NCBI GenBank assembly: GCA_035760965.1
Contig: DASTRY010000041.1
Coordinates: 1 to 64,000, forward strand
DNA length: 64,000 bases
Direction: 5' to 3'
Origin: JADGHX01 sp035760965
Lineage (GTDB): Bacteria > Pseudomonadota > Gammaproteobacteria > Steroidobacterales > Steroidobacteraceae
In this document: in pieces, positions 17,873 to 27,569 of the stretch
Layout: each line of letters begins with the position of its first letter
Position numbering within the stretch: the first letter of the stretch is position 1
The notes under the pieces: model-generated
What the model was told of the DNA's origin: nothing
Databases searched by the model: none
Seen by the model: the letters and a program-made list of their open reading frames with translations, nothing else
Position numbers and translations under genes: made by a program

Positions 17873-19554
17873 GACTGGCGTGGCGGAATGACCGGAATCA
17901 GCAAGTGCGAAGCCGTGTCCTCAGCACCTCCCGTGTGAATCACGTGCGTGCCGCGGTTGCGCGTCCTTTCGTGGCGTGCGAACGGCGCATTCGGCAGCCC
18001 CTCCTGATACACATCATGACCCTGAATCACGACGCGCAGCCGCTCGCCACGCCGAAAGAGCGTGGACGACGGCCAGATCTCGATGTCGACCGGAACGCGC
18101 TCGCCAGGCTTCAACAGCTCCTCGCGTAGATGCGTGTGTACCGGCTGCTGCGGTGTCGAGCGCGCGGCGTCCAGCTCGCGATGACTCACGCGCAACCACC
18201 CGAGCGCCACCGGCCCGTTCTCGAGGAGCGCGTAGAACACGAAAGGCACCAGCGCTCCCTGTGCGTCCATCTTCTGAATGGCGACGAACAGGTCCATGTC
18301 GTCGGCGTCCACCGCCTCTACAGTCAGGTGCAGCTTCATGTGCCCGGTGAGCTCGGTATCCTCGGCGAACGCATAGTCGAACGTCGCGCGGCCAGTCCGG
18401 GCGTCGTAGCGAACGTCGCTCGTCGCGACAGGCGCATCGCGCAACGCGCCCTCCTTCGCATCCAAGTAGAGCTTGCGGTACGTCGTCCGCGCTAGCGGCC
18501 ACTCCTTCTCCGCCCGCATCGCACCGACGTTCGCGCGCTCGCGCACCTCGATGCGCACCTTCGGCCAAGCCGGCACCACCGTCCCGGGCGCTCTCAAGAA
18601 GTGGTCGAAGAACGCCCGCTGGCGCTCGACGTTCGACGGCTCGTAGTAGTAGTGCCACTTCTTGCGTCCATGCACTTCGAGCCACTTCTGTCGCGACCGC
18701 ATCCGCTTGTACGCCTCGAGTGTGCCGCGCGTGTGCAGCCCTTGGTCCGACCAGCTGGCCACGACGTACGCCGGCACCTCGATCGCCTCGAGCTCGCACT
18801 CCTTGCTGGCCCAATAGGCGTCGTAGAGCGGATGCGCGAGCGCATTGGCCAGCGTGTCCTCGGTGCGCGTCGTCGACCATTGCAGATTCCCCGTGCCGCG
18901 CACGAGGAACGAGGTTTCCGGGATGCCGCCGTGATAAGCGAACTCGCGATACCAGTCGCTGAAACCTTCGAAGGGATTGATGGCCGCGAGCGCAGGCGGC
19001 TTGAGCGGAGCGACCTGCCACTGAATCGCGGTGAGATACGACACGCCGGTCATGCCGACCTTGCCGTTGCTCCACGGCTGCTCGGCGATCCACTGAATGA
19101 GATCGAAGCAATCCTCGGCCTCGCCCATTCCGCCATGACGCAGCTCGCCTTCCGAGTACCACGCGCCGCGCGGGTCCGGATACACGATCGCATAGCCGCG
19201 CGGGCACCAGTACATGGGGTCCGGCGCTTCGAACGCCGTGTAGGCGGACATCCAGCCGGGCGCGATGCCCGCTTCGGGCCAGGCGAGTCGATCCGACGTG
19301 TTGTGCTTGCCGTAGGGACTCCAGCCGAGCAGCGCAGGCAAATCTCCGGCCACGCCGTCGGGACGATAGATGTCCACGTAGATTCGCACGCCGTCGCGCA
19401 GTCGCACGGCGGCGTTCCGCTCGATGATCAAGTCGCTCTCGCGGACCACCGAATGCACCGGCGGGGGCGGCACCTTCTTGCCGACGACGCGATCGGGATG
19501 GACCCCCGGACGCATGATGAGCTCGAATCCCACAGAATCTCCCCTGTGCGTCAT
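17866..19554 (-). CDS. CocE/NonD-family serine hydrolase (S15 type)
   Basis: Alpha/beta hydrolase of 562 residues, related to cocaine esterase and X-Pro dipeptidyl peptidase. After about 40 residues comes DGVRIYVDIYRPDG, then the nucleophile elbow GMTGVSY (Ser172), the family-typical DPRGAWYSEGEL and HYYYEPSN. The last 200 residues form the jelly-roll domain (C-terminal, FDYAFAEDTELTGHMKLHL...). It hydrolyses esters or amides of acyl groups. No signal peptide, so it is cytoplasmic. It is the first gene of a two-gene operon with the double SnoaL protein and lies 64 bases after the LysR gene, same strand. The natural substrate cannot be told. Confidence 0.9.
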   Translation of the reverse strand: MTHRGDSVGFELIMRPGVHPDRVVGKKVPPPPVHSVVRESDLIIERNAAVRLRDGVRIYVDIYRPDGVAGDLPALLGWSPYGKHNTSDRLAWPEAGIAPGWMSAYTAFEAPDPMYWCPRGYAIVYPDPRGAWYSEGELRHGGMGEAEDCFDLIQWIAEQPWSNGKVGMTGVSYLTAIQWQVAPLKPPALAAINPFEGFSDWYREFAYHGGIPETSFLVRGTGNLQWSTTRTEDTLANALAHPLYDAYWASKECELEAIEVPAYVVASWSDQGLHTRGTLEAYKRMRSRQKWLEVHGRKKWHYYYEPSNVERQRAFFDHFLRAPGTVVPAWPKVRIEVRERANVGAMRAEKEWPLARTTYRKLYLDAKEGALRDAPVATSDVRYDARTGRATFDYAFAEDTELTGHMKLHLTVEAVDADDMDLFVAIQKMDAQGALVPFVFYALLENGPVALGWLRVSHRELDAARSTPQQPVHTHLREELLKPGERVPVDIEIWPSSTLFRRGERLRVVIQGHDVYQEGLPNAPFARHERTRNRGTHVIHTGGAEDTASHLLIPVIPPRQSC

Positions 19555-19618
19555 GCGCGCATCCTAGCGAGCATTCGGATGCGCGAAAGAGCGCGCCGGC
19601 GGAACGGGGCGTCTCGGA

Positions 19619-20533
19619 TCAGCGCACGTCGATCGCTTGCGCCAGCATGTCGATGAACGCCCGGATACGCAGCGGCATGTGACGGCGCTCGAGAAAGGTC
19701 GCCGAGATTTCGACAGGCGGGATCTGCCAATCGGGCAGCACCCGCACGAGACGCCCGCTCTGCACCTCGGCCTCGCACACGGCGTGCGTCAGCATCGCGC
19801 AGCCGATGCCCGCCACGGCCATCTCGCGCGCGGCGATGATGTCGCTGACGGTCATGCGCGGCGTCACGGTCATGCTGCGGCCGCCGTCGGGCGCGTCGAA
19901 AGTCCAGAGCTTGTCGCCCAGCTGACTCTCCAAGGCGATGCAATCGTGCTTGAGCAACTCTTCGGGACGCTGTGGGGTGCCGCGGCGCTCGCAATACTTC
20001 GGGCTCGCGTAGATGCCGCGCGGCAGCTCGGCGAGCCGCCGCACGGGCAAGTGCTCGTTGCGGACCCGCCCGATGTAGATGGCGACATCGTAGGGCTCCT
20101 CGCTCACGTCCACCCAGCTGTTCGTGACGTGGATCGTGAGCCGCACGTCGGGATACTCGAGCGCAAAGCGCGCCAGGGCTGCGCTGATCCAGGTGCTGGC
20201 GAGCCCGAACGGAATGCAGATGCGCATCGTGCCGCGCAGCTGCGACTGCATCTCGGACGCGACCACGCTCGCGTCCGCCGCCTCGGCGGCGATTCGTTGA
20301 CAGTGCTGCAACAACGCCTGGCCGATCTCGGTGAGCTCCAGCCGGTGCGGCCCGCGCTTCAGCAGCACGGCCCCCACCTGCTGTTCGAGCTGGCGGAGCT
20401 TGCGGCTGAGAGTCGCCTTGGGCGTGGCGAGCCTCGTGGCCGCCTGACTGATGCTCCCCGCATTGACGATCTCGAGGAAGAGCATCAGCAGGTTCAGGTC
20501 CAATTGTGGAACAGGGCTTTCCAGAGAGCGCAC
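19619..20533 (-). CDS. LysR-family transcriptional regulator
   Basis: Regulator of 304 residues starting at GTG 20533 with AGGGG just upstream. The N-terminal winged helix runs LLMLFLEIVNAGSISQAA with the recognition part ATPKATLSRKLRQLE. The effector domain begins near residue 95 (GTMRICIPFGLASTW) and has the usual two-lobed pattern. It resembles the CrgA/DsdC-like subgroup. It is divergent from the TonB receptor at 20610 (76 bases between them) and upstream of the CocE operon on its own strand, so it probably controls one or both in response to a substrate of this cluster. Confidence 0.9.
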   Translation of the reverse strand: MRSLESPVPQLDLNLLMLFLEIVNAGSISQAATRLATPKATLSRKLRQLEQQVGAVLLKRGPHRLELTEIGQALLQHCQRIAAEAADASVVASEMQSQLRGTMRICIPFGLASTWISAALARFALEYPDVRLTIHVTNSWVDVSEEPYDVAIYIGRVRNEHLPVRRLAELPRGIYASPKYCERRGTPQRPEELLKHDCIALESQLGDKLWTFDAPDGGRSMTVTPRMTVSDIIAAREMAVAGIGCAMLTHAVCEAEVQSGRLVRVLPDWQIPPVEISATFLERRHMPLRIRAFIDMLAQAIDVR

Positions 20534-20609
20534 CTACCCCTCGCATTCGCGTGCCTCTAGCCTTCTCTGAACGTAACACATAACCGGTGATTGCAGAGGG
20601 GGAAGAACC

Positions 20610-23462
20610 GTGGCCCGATCGACGCTGCGCGAGCGCTCGTCGCTCCTCATTCCGATCGTCTGTGCGGCAGGAGGCCTCATCGCGCACACCGCGCGCGCCC
20701 AGGAAGAGGCCGGTACGCTCGAAGAGGTCACCGTGACCGGATCCCGCATCGTGCGGGATGGGATCACCGCGCCGACCCCCGTCACCGTGGTCAACGCCGA
20801 GCGTTTCGAGAACCTCGGCGCGACGAACATCGGGCAGGTGCTCAACACGCTGCCCTCCTTCCGGGCGACCGCCAATCCGCAGACGGCCAACATCCAGCCG
20901 CGTGCCGCCGGCACGAGCCTCGCGGACCTGCGCGGACTCGGCACGAGCCGCACGCTCGTGCTCGTGAACGGCCGCCGCTTCGTGCCCTCGACACTCGAAG
21001 GCGCGGTGGACCTGAATCAGATTCCGACGCTGCTGCTCGACCGCTCCGAGGTGGTGACCGGCGGCGCCTCCGCGCAGTACGGCTCCGACGCCGTCGCCGG
21101 CGTCGTCAACCTCATCCTGAAGAACGACCTGCAAGGGCTTCGCGGTCAGCTGCAGTACGGCCGCACGGAGGCAGGCGACGGCACCGACTATCTCGCGGGA
21201 CTGGCGGGCGGCACGAAGTTCGCCGGCGATCGCGGGCACGTCACGGCCGCGCTCGAATACGAGAAGAACGAAGGCACCGGGGACTGCTACTCGCGCGACT
21301 GGTGCGCGCTCGAGTATCAGGTCATCACCAATCCGGGAACCCCGACGGTGCCGAAGCTCGCGGGATTCCCCGCGAACAACATCTTGCCGCTCGCGCACAC
21401 GGTGTCGGCCGTGGTGGGCGGGATCATCACGAACGGCCCATTGCGGGGCACGGCATTCCGGCCGGACGGCACGCCGTACCAGTATCAGTACGGCACCGTC
21501 TTCCCGAACAACTCGACCTTCATGTACGGCGGCGATGGCGACAATGGCTTCATCCGCGCGCCGCTGATGGTCGTGCCGGTCGACCGCTACAACGGATTCG
21601 TCGCGGCGGACTTCGACATCACCGACGGGCTCAAGAGCTCCTTCGAGCTGTCCTACGGCCGCGTCGAGGCGGAGGGGCGCGGAGCACAGACCCGCGACAC
21701 GAACGCCGGCAGCGTCATCACCATTCGCGGGGACAACCCGTATCTGCCCACCGAGGTGAAGAACGCGCTGGTCGCGGCCGGGCAGCCGTTGACGAGCGCG
21801 ACGAGCTTCGTGCTCGGCCGCATGGGCGACGACTTCGGCTTCACCGACAACACCTCGCGCACCGATGTCTACCGCGCGCTCGCCGGCCTCAAGGGCTCGA
21901 TCACGGACAACTGGACGTGGGACGCGTACTACCAGTACGGCGAGACGAAGTACGACCAGATCGTCGAGAACAATCGCATTCAGCAGCAGGTGCCCGGCGT
22001 ACCGTTGGCGCCCGGCCAGCAGACCCGCATTCAGCTCGCTGCCGACGCCGTGGTGGACCCGGCGACCGGGCAGATCGTGTGCCGCTCGACGCTCACGAAC
22101 CCGGGCAACGGCTGCCAGCCCGCGAATCTGTTCGGCACGAACAACTTCTCGCAGGCCGCGCGGGACTATCTGTACGGCACGGCGCGACAGAACCAGCATT
22201 TCAAGCAGCAGGTGGTCGCGGCGAACGTCCAGGGCGATCTGTTCGAGACCTGGGCCGGGCCGGTGCCGCTCGCGTTCGGTGCGGAGTACCGGCAGAACGA
22301 GGTCGACACGACGGCCGATCCGATTTCGGCGACGAGCGGGTTCTACGTGTTCAACAGCTCCATCGTCAGCGGTGAGGTGAAGGTCAAGGAGGGCTACCTC
22401 GAAACCAGCGTGCCGCTCGCGAAGGGTAAGCCCGGCCTGCAAGCGCTCGATCTGAACGGCGCGGTGCGCGTCACCGACTACAACACGAGCGGCAGCGTCA
22501 CGACCTGGAAGTACGGTGTGACGTACGAACCCCTCGGCTGGTTGCGCTTGCGGGCCACGCGCTCCCGTGACATCCGCGCGCCGAACACGGACGAGCTGTT
22601 CCGGCCGCGCACGACGGGCTTTCAGACGGTCGACGGCATCCTGACGCCGACGCAAAGCGGCGGTAACACCAACCTCATCCCCGAGTCGGCGGACACGACG
22701 ACGGTCGGCTTCGCCATTCGCGGCGCCGGCCTGTTCGACGGCTTTCGCGGTTCGGTGGACTATTACGACATCGATCTGACGAACGCGATCTCGACGCTCA
22801 CGCCGCAGCTGCTCGTGACCCGCTGCCGCACGCAAGGCGTGTACTGCGACCTCGTCGACTTCAACCCGAACGGCTCGGTCGCGCTCGTGCGGACGGTGTT
22901 CCAGAACCTCAATCGCCTGCAGACGAAGGGGTTCGACATCGAGATGAACTACGCGCACGCAGTCGGCGGCGGCAGGCTCGATGTCGGGGTGCTCGCGACG
23001 CGCCTCATGAAGCTCGCGACGACGGACATTACGGGCCTGACGATCGACCGCGCGGGCGTCACCGGCAACAACGTGTCGGGCGGCGGCGCCGGCCTGCCCC
23101 ACTGGCAGATCAACAGCCTCGTCACCTACGCAAACGGGCCGTTGTCGCTGAGCCTCGAAGGCCGGTTCATCGACGATGGGCTCTTCGATTCGACTCTCAT
23201 CGGCCCGGAGCAGAAGGGCTACAACATCGATCTGCCGAACAGCATCAACACCAATCACGTGGCGAGCGCGGTGTACGTGAACCTCGGCGCGCGCTACAAG
23301 CTGCCGAGCGCGGCGGAGCAGAACATCGAGCTGTTCCTCGGCGTGCAGAACCTGTTCGATCGCGATCCGCCGGTGGCACCGAGCAATCAGGGCGCGACGA
23401 ACATGATTCTGTTCGATCCGCTCGGCCGGTCCTATCGCGCCGGCGTACGCATGAGCTTCTAG
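20610..23462 (+). CDS. TonB-dependent outer-membrane receptor
   Basis: Receptor of 950 residues. The signal peptide ends at AHTARAQ. The TonB box region is LEEVTVTGSRI, followed by the plug domain (VNGRRFVPSTL, RSEVVTGGASAQYGSDAVAGVVNLILK) and a 22-strand barrel ending in Phe (YRAGVRMSF). It starts at GTG 20610 behind GAGGGGGAAG. The TonB-box type and size match the large receptors of Steroidobacter, Sphingomonas and Caulobacter that import bulky organic molecules such as oligosaccharides or steroid-like compounds. The two Cys pairs (CYSRDWC, CRSTLTNPGNGC) probably form surface-loop disulfides. It is divergent from LysR and tail-to-tail with a carboxylesterase (4-base overlap). The ligand is unknown. 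Confidence 0.93.
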   Translation: MARSTLRERSSLLIPIVCAAGGLIAHTARAQEEAGTLEEVTVTGSRIVRDGITAPTPVTVVNAERFENLGATNIGQVLNTLPSFRATANPQTANIQPRAAGTSLADLRGLGTSRTLVLVNGRRFVPSTLEGAVDLNQIPTLLLDRSEVVTGGASAQYGSDAVAGVVNLILKNDLQGLRGQLQYGRTEAGDGTDYLAGLAGGTKFAGDRGHVTAALEYEKNEGTGDCYSRDWCALEYQVITNPGTPTVPKLAGFPANNILPLAHTVSAVVGGIITNGPLRGTAFRPDGTPYQYQYGTVFPNNSTFMYGGDGDNGFIRAPLMVVPVDRYNGFVAADFDITDGLKSSFELSYGRVEAEGRGAQTRDTNAGSVITIRGDNPYLPTEVKNALVAAGQPLTSATSFVLGRMGDDFGFTDNTSRTDVYRALAGLKGSITDNWTWDAYYQYGETKYDQIVENNRIQQQVPGVPLAPGQQTRIQLAADAVVDPATGQIVCRSTLTNPGNGCQPANLFGTNNFSQAARDYLYGTARQNQHFKQQVVAANVQGDLFETWAGPVPLAFGAEYRQNEVDTTADPISATSGFYVFNSSIVSGEVKVKEGYLETSVPLAKGKPGLQALDLNGAVRVTDYNTSGSVTTWKYGVTYEPLGWLRLRATRSRDIRAPNTDELFRPRTTGFQTVDGILTPTQSGGNTNLIPESADTTTVGFAIRGAGLFDGFRGSVDYYDIDLTNAISTLTPQLLVTRCRTQGVYCDLVDFNPNGSVALVRTVFQNLNRLQTKGFDIEMNYAHAVGGGRLDVGVLATRLMKLATTDITGLTIDRAGVTGNNVSGGGAGLPHWQINSLVTYANGPLSLSLEGRFIDDGLFDSTLIGPEQKGYNIDLPNSINTNHVASAVYVNLGARYKLPSAAEQNIELFLGVQNLFDRDPPVAPSNQGATNMILFDPLGRSYRAGVRMSF

Positions 23463-25081
23463 GGCGCTTGCGGCAGCAGCGAGCGTTCCTCGCGCAGCGG
23501 ATCGTTCACGGCGCGCGAGGTGACATTGAAGATCATCGTCTCGCGGTTGCCGGCGGTGAACGCGGGCCAGCTCGGAAGGCCCGCGGCGTTCGGATTGCCC
23601 GCGCGCGCGAAGGCGAGCCATGCGGCGCTCATCGTATCCGCAACGCGTTGCGCCTCCTCGGCACCGGTGCCGATCAGGCCGGGCGCCTTCGCAACGTTGT
23701 CGAACACCAGTGGGACATCGAGCGAATGCGGCGAGCGCATCCGGCCGCCCTCGATCGGTGTTTCCCATTCGAGACGATACAGATACGCGGGCGCACCGCC
23801 CTGCTCCGCCTTGCGCACGGCAAGCGTGTTGGCGTTCAGGCCCATCGTCGCTTCGGTCGTGATGGCGAAATAGAGATCGCTCGGCGATGCCTGCGGGTGG
23901 CGGGCGCGCCAGCCATCGACGATGTGGGCGACATCCTGTCCAGGCAGCGCGACCGCCAGCTGCTTCATGAGGCCCGGCCAATCGAGATCGAACGCCCCCG
24001 GCGGCGGAAACAGGTAGGTTGTTTCGGTCGCGTTGTATCCGAGAAGGATCGGCACGTCGCGCGCGGTATCGGGTGCGTCGGGCGTGAACGGGTGGCGCGG
24101 TAAGGAGCGCCCATCGACGACCGGACCGATGCCGAACGGCATGCCGTGCGTGACCTTCTGCAAGGCCTCGAGGATGCGCGCGACGGGCATGCGCTGCAGC
24201 TCGGCGAGCTGATCGGCGCGCAAGCCGAGCGCCTCCAGGATCGAGCGCGACATCGCCGTCGCCGCCTCCGGCGTCAGCGCCGTCAGACCGAAGCCGCTCT
24301 GCATCGCTGCGCGCTGGAACAGACCGCGCGCGTCGGGCATCGCGAGCAACGTCGCGACTTTGCCGCCGCCGCCGGACTCGCCGAAGATCATCACGCGATC
24401 CGGGTCGCCGCCGAACGCCTCGATGTTGTCCCGGACCCAGCGCAGCGCGGCGATGAGGTCGAGCTGCCCGAGGTTGCCCGAGTCGGCGTACTTCTCGCCG
24501 CCCGGCAGCGCAGCGAGATACATGTATCCGAAGAGATTCAGGCGATGGTTCAGCGTGACGACCACGACGTCGCCTTTCTTCGCGAGGCGTGTGCCGTCGT
24601 ACACCGGCGAGGAGCCTGAGAGAAGGGTATATCCGCCGCCGTGCATCCAGACCATCACCGGACGCTTGCCGCCATCGCGCAGGCCGGGTGTCCACACGTT
24701 CAGCACGAGGCAATCTTCGCTTGCGCCTCGCGCGGCCGACGACGGACCTACCGAGTGACCTGGCGCAGGCGGATCGAGCTGCGGGCAGCTCGGCCCGTAC
24801 TCGCGCGCGTTGCGCACGCCTTTCCAGGGCTTCGGGTCTCGCGGGGGCAGGAAGCGATTCGCGCCGCCGGTCGATGCGCCATACGGAATGCCCTTGAAGA
24901 CGTAGATGTCGGCGTCGCGCGTGCCCCGCACATCGCCGAAACGGGTTGTCGCAACGGGCTCGGTGCCACCGCCCTCGCCACCCCGGCCCGCTGAATCCGA
25001 CGCCGCTTGCGACGCCGACACCGCGATCGCGAGTGCTACCGCGAGCGCAACGCGGCCCACCCGCTGTGTGCTTGCGTTCAT
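23459..25081 (-). CDS. Exported type-B carboxylesterase
   Basis: Carboxylesterase/lipase family enzyme of 540 residues with a Sec signal peptide (MNASTQRVGRVALAVALAIAVSASQAA in outline), so it is periplasmic or secreted. Its marks are the family N-terminus FKGIPYGAS, SEDCLVLNVWTP, the oxyanion hole HGGG (147-150), the nucleophile GESGGGG (Ser236) and a C-terminal His region (MRSPHSLDVPLVF). It hydrolyses carboxylic esters. It is convergent with the TonB receptor, overlapping its stop by 4 bases. Together with CocE it suggests that an esterified substrate enters by the receptor and is then cut. Confidence 0.9.
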   Translation of the reverse strand: MNASTQRVGRVALAVALAIAVSASQAASDSAGRGGEGGGTEPVATTRFGDVRGTRDADIYVFKGIPYGASTGGANRFLPPRDPKPWKGVRNAREYGPSCPQLDPPAPGHSVGPSSAARGASEDCLVLNVWTPGLRDGGKRPVMVWMHGGGYTLLSGSSPVYDGTRLAKKGDVVVVTLNHRLNLFGYMYLAALPGGEKYADSGNLGQLDLIAALRWVRDNIEAFGGDPDRVMIFGESGGGGKVATLLAMPDARGLFQRAAMQSGFGLTALTPEAATAMSRSILEALGLRADQLAELQRMPVARILEALQKVTHGMPFGIGPVVDGRSLPRHPFTPDAPDTARDVPILLGYNATETTYLFPPPGAFDLDWPGLMKQLAVALPGQDVAHIVDGWRARHPQASPSDLYFAITTEATMGLNANTLAVRKAEQGGAPAYLYRLEWETPIEGGRMRSPHSLDVPLVFDNVAKAPGLIGTGAEEAQRVADTMSAAWLAFARAGNPNAAGLPSWPAFTAGNRETMIFNVTSRAVNDPLREERSLLPQAP

Positions 25082-25200
25082 GCCGACATCCTAGTCACGC
25101 GCGCTTGCGGCGATGAGTACCGCCGGCGGCAACGGGGGGATGTCGCGAATGGAACGAATCGGCCACCATTCGCACCGGTGTCGCCGCCAGGACCACTCCG

Positions 25201-26031
25201 ATGAACGATTCGCTGCAAACCCTCGAGCACATCCGCAACACCGCCATCGATCTCGCGATCCGCTTCGGACCGAAGCTGCTCGCCGCGCTCCTGATCGTCG
25301 GCATCGGCGTGCTCATCGCGCGCTGGGCAGGCCGCTGGCTCGAGCGCGGTCTCGCGCGCATCGAGCTCGAGCCGCCGGTGCGCCTCCTGTTGCTGCGGAT
25401 CGGACGCGTGCTCGTGACGCTGCTGTTCGTCGTGATCGCGCTGCAGAACCTCGGCGTCGAGCTGCTGCCGCTCGTGGCCGGCCTCGGCATTGCCGGCGCC
25501 GGCATCGCGCTCGCTCTGCAGGGCGTGCTGAGCAACGTCGCGGCCGGCTTGTCGATCATCTTCACCAAGCCGTTTCGCGTCGGCGAGTACATCTCGATCG
25601 TCGGCGAAGAGGGCCGCGTCGAGACGATCACGCTCTTCAGCACGACGCTCAGCCACCTCGATCGCTCGCTGGTCGTGATCCCGAACCGCAAGATCGTCGG
25701 CGAGATCCTGCACAACTTCGGACGCATGCGGCAGCTCGATATCCGCGTCGCCGTGTCGTTCGATGCAGATATCGACGCGGCGCTTGCGGCTATCGATGAA
25801 GTGCTGCGCGACAACCCACGCGTGCTGCACGACCCGGCGCCCTTGCTCCAGGCCGCGCGCCTCGGCGAGTGGGCCGTGAGCATCGCCGTCAAACCGTGGG
25901 TCGCCGTACCGGACTATGCCCCGGCCACGGGCGAGCTCAACCGGGCCGTGCTCGAAGCGCTGCGGCGCAAGCGAATTGCGATCACCTTGCCGCAACGGGA
26001 AGTGCGCCTCATCGGCGCGCACGCAAGCTAG
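25201..26031 (+). CDS. Small-conductance mechanosensitive channel (MscS)
   Basis: Inner-membrane channel of 276 residues, about the size of E. coli MscS. Three membrane helices are visible: residues 20-40, 60-80, and the pore helix around 90-115 with the Gly/Ala-rich packing pattern GLGIAGAGIALALQG. The beta domain follows (FRVGEYISIVGEEGRVETITLFST), then the C-terminal alpha/beta domain. It opens on membrane tension and releases solutes during osmotic downshock. It is alone, with a strong hairpin just after its stop. Confidence 0.93.
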   Translation: MNDSLQTLEHIRNTAIDLAIRFGPKLLAALLIVGIGVLIARWAGRWLERGLARIELEPPVRLLLLRIGRVLVTLLFVVIALQNLGVELLPLVAGLGIAGAGIALALQGVLSNVAAGLSIIFTKPFRVGEYISIVGEEGRVETITLFSTTLSHLDRSLVVIPNRKIVGEILHNFGRMRQLDIRVAVSFDADIDAALAAIDEVLRDNPRVLHDPAPLLQAARLGEWAVSIAVKPWVAVPDYAPATGELNRAVLEALRRKRIAITLPQREVRLIGAHAS

Positions 26032-26038
26032 AGAATAG

Positions 26039-26072
26039 AAGCGCCGCTCCCCTGAAGTCGGGAGCGGCGCTT
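26039..26072 (+). terminator. Strong hairpin after MscS gene
   Basis: A perfect 13-bp stem (AAGCGCCGCTCCC / GGGAGCGGCGCTT) with an 8-base loop starts 8 bases after the MscS stop codon. There is no T-run after it, so termination may be Rho-assisted or the hairpin may protect the 3' end. Confidence 0.65.
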
Positions 26073-26375
26073 GCGGACGCAGGCCGAAATTCGCTGACGG
26101 ATCGGTAAAGGGGTGTCAGAGCGGCCACCCGACAACGATGCGCGTGCGATGCATGCGAGACATTCGGATTTCTACGGACGTCGCCGCGTGCGCATGCGAC
26201 TCTGTGATGCGACTCTCGCCGGCTTGCGCATTGGCGTGAGCTACGGCACAGTCGGCCGCACTGCACGCGGGCCACTTGGCGTCCACCGTGTCGGGCAAGC
26301 CCCATCCGCGCCCCTTCGCGGCAGCCCGCCAGCCAAACGCGATTCTGCAATTCACAGCATGGAAAGGTGATCGTC
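26073..26375. other. Intergenic region, no gene seen
   Basis: About 300 bases between the MscS hairpin and the DUF6607-like gene. Short frames on both strands have no protein-like character. It presumably contains the promoter of the downstream three-gene operon. GGAAAGG at 26361-26367 serves as ribosome-binding site for the GTG at 26376. Confidence 0.4.
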
Positions 26376-27569
26376 GTGAGCACCCGGGAGCCCCCATCGT
26401 TCGAGCGCGCGGCGCGCATGCTGCTGGTGCTCGGCCTCATCGCTGTCGCCGCCGCCGGCACGCTGATCGCGAGGGTTTCCTTCGCCGATGACTCGGCGAA
26501 GTCCACGCCCGCATCTGCCGCTCAGCCCGCGAACGAGCGCTACACGTTTTCGTGGCCCATCTCCGGCGACCCGGCGCTCGCGCCTCGCGGCGGCACGACG
26601 CGCGGCCCCGAGGTCGCGCTCGACAAGACGCCGTCGGATGCGTGGCGGGCCTTGCAGGCACCCGGGCTCTCGCCGCTCGAGCGCGACCGGCGCGCGATTC
26701 TCGCGATGGCCGGCAGCTATCGCGTGACCTTCGATTTCCTCGAGATCACGCCGTTCGCATCGGACGCGAAGCGCGATCGGCCGTATCAGTCCTGGGGCAC
26801 CGAGCGGGTCTACGTCGATCGCGACGACGGCAAGTTCATCAGCCTCTCGCACATTCTCGAGATGCGCATGGTCGACAAGGACGGCAAGGTGAGCGAGCCG
26901 TTCGTGACGAAGCACTGGCGGCAAGACTGGCAGTACGAGCCCACCGAGCTCGTCGAATATCTCGGGCGGGAAAGATGGGGTCGGCGCGTGCTGCGGCGAC
27001 AGGACGTCGCCGGCAAGTGGTCGCAGACGGTGTACCAGGTCGACGAGTCGCCGCGGTACGCGAGCCTCGGCAAGTGGGAGCATTCGCCGAGCATGTCGAC
27101 GTGGCTCAGCGCGGAGACGTGGCGTCCGCTGCCGCGGCGCGAGTGGAGCGTGCGCAAGGACTATCACGTGCTCATCGGCACGAACCGGCACACGATCCTT
27201 CCAACGGGCTGGGTGCAGGAGGAGAACAATCTGAAGGGCGTGCTGACGGAGGACCGCAAGTTGTCGTCCGAGCAGCCCTATCTCGCGCGCGAGTACGGAG
27301 TCGCGCGCTACGAGCGGCTCGGGATGCCGGATTTCGCGGCAGCGGATCAGTATTACGAGAGCACGCGCCAGTTCTGGTGGCAGGTGCGGGATGCGTGGGC
27401 GGCGCGCTTTCGCGCGACACCGCAGATCACGCTGAAGGCGCCGGTCGATCAAGCCGGACTGTTCCGCCCGCTGTTCGAGCACGCCGACAAGCTCGCCTCG
27501 GGCCAGAAAGTGAGCGACCAGAACACCGCCGTGATCGATGAATCTCTCCGCAACATGGGAGCAGGCTGA
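26376..27569 (+). CDS. DUF6607-like exported protein
   Basis: Protein of 397 residues from GTG 26376, placed 8 bases after GGAAAGG; the GTG at 26367 would add three residues. A single hydrophobic segment (MLLVLGLIAVAAAGTLIA) is a signal peptide or anchor. The rest resembles the DUF6607 family: YRVTFDFLEITPF, the very conserved-looking RPYQSWGTERVYV, FISLSHILEMRM and FVTKHWRQDWQYEP, with a second part rich in Trp and Tyr. The family has no established function. Its stop and the next ATG share bases (TGATG), so it is translationally coupled to a molybdopterin protein, which suggests a shared periplasmic or membrane-linked redox role. Confidence 0.75.
   Translation: MSTREPPSFERAARMLLVLGLIAVAAAGTLIARVSFADDSAKSTPASAAQPANERYTFSWPISGDPALAPRGGTTRGPEVALDKTPSDAWRALQAPGLSPLERDRRAILAMAGSYRVTFDFLEITPFASDAKRDRPYQSWGTERVYVDRDDGKFISLSHILEMRMVDKDGKVSEPFVTKHWRQDWQYEPTELVEYLGRERWGRRVLRRQDVAGKWSQTVYQVDESPRYASLGKWEHSPSMSTWLSAETWRPLPRREWSVRKDYHVLIGTNRHTILPTGWVQEENNLKGVLTEDRKLSSEQPYLAREYGVARYERLGMPDFAAADQYYESTRQFWWQVRDAWAARFRATPQITLKAPVDQAGLFRPLFEHADKLASGQKVSDQNTAVIDESLRNMGAG

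Noticed and set aside
19551..24713. A 1720-codon minus-strand frame
   Set aside because: It crosses the LysR gene, the antisense of the TonB receptor and the carboxylesterase in wrong frames. Composition is Arg/His/Ala junk.
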